Assembly (NCBI GenBank): GCA_017619255.1
Contig: JAFZSS010000251.1
Span: 1-29,292, forward strand
DNA length: 29,292 bases
Source of the DNA: Muribaculaceae bacterium
Lineage (GTDB): Bacteria > Bacteroidota > Bacteroidia > Bacteroidales > Muribaculaceae
Direction: 5' to 3'
How positions within the stretch are numbered: position 1 is the stretch's first letter; every line of letters starts with the position of its first letter. A program made the translations under genes and the position numbers. The notes under the pieces are model-generated. The model had not been told where the DNA came from and made no database searches. It saw nothing but the letters and a program-made list of their open reading frames with translations. Positions 24,997 to 29,292 of the stretch are shown here, one piece after another.

Positions 24997-25533
24997 TTAA
25001 TCATTGAGGTCCAGAATGCCTTGAGGCAGATCCATGACCATCTCCTTTTTGTCCAAATCAAATTCCACAATCAGTTCATCGGTCGCGGGGACCATGATTT
25101 CCTGTCCTTCACGCTCGACAATGAAGATGGCGTTTTCGGTCTGCTCGTCCACTTCGATGATCTCCCCCACCCTTGTCCCGTCGTTGTCGAGGAGGGTGAA
25201 CCCGATAAAATAATCCAGGGGATAACCGTCGGCATCGACATCCTCGGCTTCGTGGCGGAACTTCTTCTTGAGGGCAAAGATCTCGTGGTTAACCAAACGG
25301 GAGGCTTCCTGCTCATTCTCGATGCCGTCGATGGTGAGCAGCACAGTTTCATTCGTTTTTGGGCGGCACGAGTTGACAAAGAAAGGCACAAAGATGCCAT
25401 CCAAATCGCTCACCAGGCAGGAGAGGCTCTCCAACAACGACATGTCCACATCAATAGTTGCCGAGATTTCTCCGGCGACACCATGGGTCTTGTTGTAGTG
25501 CCCGATTGCTATGAGTTCGTCACGCGTAATCAT
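24997..25533 (-). CDS. rimM: Ribosome maturation factor RimM
   Basis: 178 residues, normal length. The N-terminal domain (ELIAIGHYNKTHGVAGEISA, about 6-25) has the Gly-x-x-x-x-x-His-Gly-x-x-Gly pattern of RimM. The C-terminal PRC-barrel (about 98-178) ends in the family motif MDLPQGILDL. RimM binds ribosomal protein S19 and helps mature the head of the 30S subunit. It lies 25 bases after the DUF4290 gene and 6-21 bases before the OmpA-like gene. In the Bacteroidales I remember, murA stands between DUF4290 and rimM; it is missing here. Confidence 0.95.
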   Translation of the reverse strand: MITRDELIAIGHYNKTHGVAGEISATIDVDMSLLESLSCLVSDLDGIFVPFFVNSCRPKTNETVLLTIDGIENEQEASRLVNHEIFALKKKFRHEAEDVDADGYPLDYFIGFTLLDNDGTRVGEIIEVDEQTENAIFIVEREGQEIMVPATDELIVEFDLDKKEMVMDLPQGILDLND

Positions 25534-25558
25534 GCTGCACGATGAATAGTCTAATGCC

Positions 25559-26155
25559 TTATTTCTTCTTTTTCTTCTTGCCAGCGGGTTGGGCTGGTTT
25601 TACAATCTGGTACTCATGCAAGTGATGAGTTTCGGGGTCAAGACGAATGGCGCCATGGCTATAGTGCGCCAGGTCTTTGAAGATTTTGGCATCTTCCACA
25701 TCTTCATTATTAATTTGATAGATGAGTTTCTTCATGTGGTTGGCCAGCAGCATGACCAGAGCCTCGCGCTCGTCACCTTCGGGATAGGTTGCTGCACGCT
25801 CGATCATGCGCTCGATGTTCTTGCCATAGTGACGGTAGCCGATAGGCTCGAGTTTATACTCGATGGGCTCAGGCTTGGTATCAAGGTTTTCCTCCCTGAT
25901 GATATCGTCAAAGGGGAAATCCACATCCAGCTTGAAGCCGCTCATGATCATGAGATGGTCCCACAGTTTGTGCTGATAGTCAGTCTCTGAACGCAGCTGG
26001 GGAAACATATTTGACATGTTCTGAACGATGGTATAGGCACAGCGGGTGCGTTCATCCCGATCCTCGATGGTAAGGCAGTGGTCCACCATCTGCTGGATGT
26101 TGCGGCCATACTCGGGCAACACCAGTGTCTTGAGTTGTGAGTTATATGTCAACAT
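25559..26155 (-). CDS. DUF4290 protein
   Basis: 198 residues from ATG 26155; the longer frame begins with TTG at 26164. The opening LVLPEYGRNIQQMVDHCLTIEDRDERTRCAYTIVQNM (residues about 10-46, cited as a location: PEYGRNIQ, then the acidic-basic EDRDER patch) is the hallmark of this Bacteroidetes-specific family. A second copy-like stretch, RHYGKNIERMIERAATYPEGDERE, is at about 115-138. The tail is strongly basic (GKKKKKK). No function is known. It is cytoplasmic by composition and conserved beside rimM/murA in the phylum. Gap to the upstream tsaB is 41 bases. Confidence 0.92.
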   Translation of the reverse strand: MLTYNSQLKTLVLPEYGRNIQQMVDHCLTIEDRDERTRCAYTIVQNMSNMFPQLRSETDYQHKLWDHLMIMSGFKLDVDFPFDDIIREENLDTKPEPIEYKLEPIGYRHYGKNIERMIERAATYPEGDEREALVMLLANHMKKLIYQINNEDVEDAKIFKDLAHYSHGAIRLDPETHHLHEYQIVKPAQPAGKKKKKK

Positions 26156-26196
26156 AATCTGCAATAAGTTTTTAGTTTCTAGTCCATAGTTGTCAA

Positions 26197-26901
26197 CTAA
26201 AGGCCAAGGATGGGATTCTTGGGCTTTGTGGCCTGAAACTCTTTCAGATATAACGGCGAGCTGTAGGCCACATCGATGAAATTGTTCTCACGATAGGCTT
26301 TCTCGGCCAGCGCCATCATATCGACAGCAACGGGCTTGATGCCCTCAACGAAACGCACCCTATCATGTGTGAGCACCTGACGGGCCTTGTCGCTGCCATT
26401 GCCCATGAGGACAAGCGTGTGTCCCTGCTGCAGCAAATCCTCAAAGGAGTGCTCGTCGAGAATCATCGCCTGGGGCTCCAGCACGGCTTGCAGAGCAGAA
26501 TTGTAGGCCGCCGTATAGACTTCCATGCGACGGGCATCAATCATGGGGACATAGAGCACATTTTCCTCCTCAATAAAGTGGTTGAACATCGTGCTCACAA
26601 CGAGCAGCTGCAAGGTGTTCACTCCTATGATCGGCACATCGAGACCAAACGCTAACCCCTTGGCCTCGCTCAAGCCGATGCGCAATCCGGTATACGACCC
26701 TGGGCCGATGCTCACGGCAATCGCGTCGAGCTTTATCTCACGGGAGCGTGCATAATCCAGCATCTCTTTCACATACTGGCTCAGCATCGTGGCATGGGTC
26801 TGACCCTCGTAGTTCTCACGATGATCCAGCACCTGCCCCTCACTGGTCAGGGCCACCGAGCAGACCTCGGTAGAAGTCTCTATGTTCAGGATATTCGCCA
26901 T
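26197..26901 (-). CDS. tsaB: tRNA threonylcarbamoyladenosine biosynthesis protein TsaB
   Basis: 234 residues with the ASKHA-fold start ILNIETSTEVCSVAL (4-18), the QTHATMLSQYV segment and the conserved DAIAVSIGPGSYTGLRIGLSEAKGLAF region (about 59-85). TsaB is the non-catalytic partner of TsaD in making t6A37 on ANN-decoding tRNAs. It is first in the operon with DUF4290, rimM, the OmpA-like lipoprotein and proS, most of which serve translation. The -7 element at 26920-26928 is 18 bases before the ATG. Confidence 0.95.
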   Translation of the reverse strand: MANILNIETSTEVCSVALTSEGQVLDHRENYEGQTHATMLSQYVKEMLDYARSREIKLDAIAVSIGPGSYTGLRIGLSEAKGLAFGLDVPIIGVNTLQLLVVSTMFNHFIEEENVLYVPMIDARRMEVYTAAYNSALQAVLEPQAMILDEHSFEDLLQQGHTLVLMGNGSDKARQVLTHDRVRFVEGIKPVAVDMMALAEKAYRENNFIDVAYSSPLYLKEFQATKPKNPILGL

Positions 26902-26919
26902 CCTTTTAATAAAAACGCG

Positions 26920-26928
26920 GCAAAGATA
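26920..26928 (-). promoter_or_regulatory. Bacteroidetes -7 element of the tsaB-proS operon
   Basis: The minus strand reads TATCTTTGC, 18 bases upstream of the tsaB ATG, implying a very short leader. No TTTG with proper spacing is visible upstream. The next upstream gene (threonine aldolase) ends only 45 bases away, without a clear terminator between. Confidence 0.6.
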
Positions 26929-26973
26929 ATAAAAATTGCCGACATGGCCGTTAAATGGGGTTAAAAAGCGACC

Positions 26974-27996
26974 CTATAAGGCGGCAATGAGCGCATCAAC
27001 ATCCTCGGGGCGGGTGGCCCAACTGGTGACGAAACGGCAGTTCATCAGCTCGCCCACGGGATACCACTGCTCGAAGACAAAGTCCTTTTCCAAGTGCTCG
27101 ATGGTGGCCTTGTCAAGCAACACAAACTGCTGGTTGGTGGGCGAGTTGGAGTACATCTTGTAACCCTTGGCGATGAAAGCGTCTCGCAGACGCATGGCCT
27201 GCTCTACGGCATGGCTGGCAAGCTTGAAATATAGTCCGTCTTGCATCAGCGTGTCGAACTGAATGCCCAACAGTCGGCCCTTGGCCATCAAGGCGCCGTG
27301 CTGCTTCACAATGGTGAAGAAATGGGCAGGCGCATTGTGGTGAGGGAACACCACCGCTTCTCCGCAGAAGGCGCCGCATTTTGTGCCGCCAATGTAAAAC
27401 ACATCGCACAGATCGGCCAACTGCTGTAGTGACACATCACTGCCCTCGGCCATCAGCCCGTAGCCCAGACGGGCACCGTCGATGAACAATGGCAACTCGT
27501 AACGCTTGCACACTTCACTGATCGATGTCAATTCGGCAAGGGTGTAAACCGTACCCATTTCGGTGGCTTGTGTGATGTAGACAATGCCCGGGAAGACCAT
27601 GTGGTCATAGGTCGGATCGGCATAGAAGTCCTGCAACCATTGCGCTAATTCACCGGCATCCATCTTGCCGTCGTGGCTGGGCAGCGCCAACACTTTGTGA
27701 CCGCCGAACTCGATGGCCCCTGATTCATGGACATTGATGTGGCCCGTCTCGACCGATAGCACGCCCTGATAGGACTGCAGCATCGCATCGATGACAGTAG
27801 CGTTGGTCTGTGTCCCTCCCACGAGGAAGAATACATCGGCCTCGGGCTTACCACAGGCGGTACGGGTTTTTTCCTTGGCAGCAGTGCAGTAATTGTCAAG
27901 ACCATAGCCAGTTGCACTCTCATCGTTGGTTTCCGTCAGGCGCTTGAGGATTGCCTCGTGACAGCCGTTATTATAATCGCTCTCAAAAGAAATCAT
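26974..27996 (-). CDS. ltaE: Low-specificity L-threonine aldolase
   Basis: 340 residues, fold-type I PLP enzyme. Visible marks are SDYNNGCHEAIL at the start, the VGGTQTNATVIDAML PLP-phosphate loop (59-73), the stacking His86 in VETGHINVHESGAIE, the FIDGARLGYGL Asp-Arg pair (171-181), and the Schiff-base Lys206 in YIGGTKCGAF. It cleaves L-threonine or L-allo-threonine to glycine and acetaldehyde. Length fits the family. It is transcribed away from the amylase gene; a -7 element for it lies at 28100-28092, overlapping the amylase promoter. Its stop is 45 bases from the tsaB promoter. Confidence 0.93.
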   Translation of the reverse strand: MISFESDYNNGCHEAILKRLTETNDESATGYGLDNYCTAAKEKTRTACGKPEADVFFLVGGTQTNATVIDAMLQSYQGVLSVETGHINVHESGAIEFGGHKVLALPSHDGKMDAGELAQWLQDFYADPTYDHMVFPGIVYITQATEMGTVYTLAELTSISEVCKRYELPLFIDGARLGYGLMAEGSDVSLQQLADLCDVFYIGGTKCGAFCGEAVVFPHHNAPAHFFTIVKQHGALMAKGRLLGIQFDTLMQDGLYFKLASHAVEQAMRLRDAFIAKGYKMYSNSPTNQQFVLLDKATIEHLEKDFVFEQWYPVGELMNCRFVTSWATRPEDVDALIAAL

Positions 27997-28005
27997 ATAT
28001 GATAT

Positions 28006-28070
28006 AGTTTTTAGTTTTCAGTTTTTGGCTAATAACTGGCGGATGCAGCTGAAAACTAAAACTGAAAACT
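28006..28070. repeat. Imperfect inverted repeat of AGTTTT/CAGTTTT units
   Basis: 28006-28030 (AGTTTTTAGTTTTCAG...) is roughly complementary to 28047-28070 (AGCTGAAAACTAAAACTG...), with one indel and a few mismatches. The loop is about 16 bases. It sits in the leader of ltaE. The same AACTGAAAACTG wording occurs at 1917-1931 and related AGTTTTTAGTTT at 26167-26178, so it belongs to a dispersed intergenic repeat style. Confidence 0.6.
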
Positions 28071-28089
28071 GGTAACTGCGAGATTTATG

Positions 28090-28121
28090 TTGCAAAGGTA
28101 ATGAAAATGAACTAAATTTGC
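28090..28121 (+). promoter_or_regulatory. Consensus promoter of the amylase gene, almost touching its start codon
   Basis: TTG at 28090-28092, 20 bases, then TAAATTTGC at 28113-28121. The ATG of the amylase begins at 28125, only three bases later. The expected transcription start is therefore at or next to the ATG, suggesting a leaderless message. Confidence 0.65.
28092..28100 (-). promoter_or_regulatory. Putative -7 element for ltaE
   Basis: The minus strand reads TACCTTTGC, matching TAnnTTTG. It is 96 bases upstream of the ltaE ATG, so the leader would contain the inverted repeat at 28006-28070. No well-placed -33 is seen. It shares base 28092 with the -33 TTG of the amylase promoter. Confidence 0.5.
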
Positions 28122-28124
28122 CGC

Positions 28125-29292
28125 ATGAAAGAGAAAAAGATCATCATTTACCAGTTGATGCCGCGATGGTTTACCAATATCCATGAGCATTGCGTACCTA
28201 ATGGCACAATCAAACAGAATGGCTGCGGCAAATTCAATGAGATTAACTCCGCCAAGTTGCGCTCCATCAAGTCACTGGGAGCTACACATGTGTGGTATAC
28301 AGGTGTCATCGAACATGCCACAACCACTCGCTACTCCCGCCAGGGCATTGTACCCTGCAACCCCCATGTGGTGAAAGGCATTGCCGGGTCGCCTTATGCT
28401 ATCCGTGACTACTACGATGTGTGTCCAGACTTGGCCGTTAAGGTCAAGAGCCGCATGGCGGAATTTGAGGCCCTAGTCCAGCGAACTCATCAGGCGGGGC
28501 TCAAGGTCATCATCGACTTTGTCCCCAACCATGTGGCACGCGAGTATGAGAGTGACGCCAAGCCCGTCGGCGTTCAAGATCTGGGCGAGGGCGATAACCC
28601 CATGATGTTCTTTGATCCCCACAACAATTTCTACTATATCACAGGACAGGAGTTCGCGCCCAACGGTGTGGACTTGGGACAAGGCGAGGCGGCTTACCGC
28701 GAGTTCCCTGCCCGTGCCACTGGCAACGACTGTTACACAGCCTCCCCTAGCCGTGACGACTGGTATGAGACCGTGAAACTCAACTACGGAGTTGACCCTT
28801 GGAATGGCAGCACCCACTTTGACCCTATCCCTCCTACATGGACCAAGATGCTCGACATCCTCAAGTTCTGGACCGGTAAGGGTGTTGATGCATTTCGCTG
28901 CGACATGGCTCACATGGTACCTGTGGCTTTCTGGCATTGGGCCATTAGCCAAATCAAGGAAATCAATCCCGACATAGTGTTTATTGCCGAGATTTATGAT
29001 ACGTCACTATATCGTAGCTATATCTTTGACGGAGGCTTTGACTACCTGTATGACAAGGTGACGCTTTATGATACGCTGCGCGGTATTATGTGTAGCGGCT
29101 GGTCAGCCAGCGACCTTACCCGTTGCTGGCAGACGGTTGAAGGAATTGGTGACCACATGCTCAACTTCCTTGAGAACCATGATGAGCAACGCATTGCATC
29201 ACCACAATTTGCTGGCGACCCGTTCAGTGCCTTGCCTGCGCTAGTGGTCTCAGCAACTATCTCACGTGCACCTTTTATGATTTATCAAGGGC
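28125..29292 (+). CDS. GH13 alpha-amylase-family glycosidase, N-terminal part (3' end outside window)
   Basis: 389 codons are visible with no stop. The beta1 strand KIIIYQLMPRWF begins right at the start, supporting ATG 28125. The GH13 conserved regions are present in order: region I DFVPNH (131-136), region II GVDAFRCDMAH with the nucleophile Asp260 and Arg258, region III IVFIAEIYD with the acid/base Glu289, and region IV LENHDEQR with Asp353. No signal peptide is seen, so it is predicted to be cytoplasmic and may act on imported malto-oligosaccharides or glycogen. The C-terminal domain lies outside the window. Exact specificity cannot be told. Confidence 0.92.
   Translation, partial: MKEKKIIIYQLMPRWFTNIHEHCVPNGTIKQNGCGKFNEINSAKLRSIKSLGATHVWYTGVIEHATTTRYSRQGIVPCNPHVVKGIAGSPYAIRDYYDVCPDLAVKVKSRMAEFEALVQRTHQAGLKVIIDFVPNHVAREYESDAKPVGVQDLGEGDNPMMFFDPHNNFYYITGQEFAPNGVDLGQGEAAYREFPARATGNDCYTASPSRDDWYETVKLNYGVDPWNGSTHFDPIPPTWTKMLDILKFWTGKGVDAFRCDMAHMVPVAFWHWAISQIKEINPDIVFIAEIYDTSLYRSYIFDGGFDYLYDKVTLYDTLRGIMCSGWSASDLTRCWQTVEGIGDHMLNFLENHDEQRIASPQFAGDPFSALPALVVSATISRAPFMIYQG

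Noticed and set aside
26929..26973. Terminator between ltaE and tsaB
   Set aside because: Only a 3-4 base stem (GCC/GGC) before a T-run; too weak to call.

Overview
This window looks like chromosome from a member of the Bacteroidales, probably Muribaculaceae or Prevotellaceae; I cannot place it more finely. Three things support this. There is a sodium-pumping methylmalonyl-CoA decarboxylase operon in the usual Bacteroidetes order. SprA, DUF4290 and SusD-less Bacteroidetes-type lipoproteins are present. Several promoters match the Bacteroidetes sigma-ABfr form (TTTG, about 19-20 bases, TAnnTTTG), while clear Shine-Dalgarno sequences are scarce. I see no tRNA, rRNA, CRISPR array, insertion sequence or prophage.

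Region by region: (1) 1-4573, plus strand, is the propionate-forming module: the end of methylmalonyl-CoA epimerase, then decarboxylase alpha (mmdA), an OadG-like gamma subunit with an extracytoplasmic domain, the biotin carrier and the sodium-translocating beta subunit. It closes with a strong bidirectional terminator. (2) 4681-7857 holds a secreted protein of unknown function, a Yip1-like membrane protein plus smpB operon (minus), and a divergent plus-strand pair: a macro-domain-like protein and a nitroreductase lipoprotein whose reading frame runs through its own terminator. (3) 7805-19220, minus strand: a subtilisin-family protease with a C-terminal dockerin, ruvA, the giant type IX secretion translocon SprA, and an EpsG-like polysaccharide polymerase. 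(4) 19401-22435, minus strand: a small membrane protein, a PstS-like phosphate-binding lipoprotein and a TPR protein. (5) 22436-22820 is the only gene-free stretch over 300 bases. It carries a consensus promoter followed about 45 bases later by an intrinsic terminator, so it may encode a small RNA of about 70 nt. (6) 22821-26928, minus strand: a compact five-gene operon tsaB, DUF4290, rimM, OmpA-like lipoprotein, proS. (7) 26974-29292: a threonine aldolase (minus) and the first 389 codons of a GH13 alpha-amylase-family enzyme (plus), which share an overlapping divergent promoter.

Most genes are core housekeeping or conserved Bacteroidetes genes. I did not find a clear undescribed multi-gene system. 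The items most worth following up are the candidate small RNA at about 22670-22739, the overlapping divergent promoter with an apparently leaderless amylase mRNA near 28090-28127, the nitroreductase read-through of its terminator, and the grouping of SprA with an EpsG-like polymerase and a dockerin protease.
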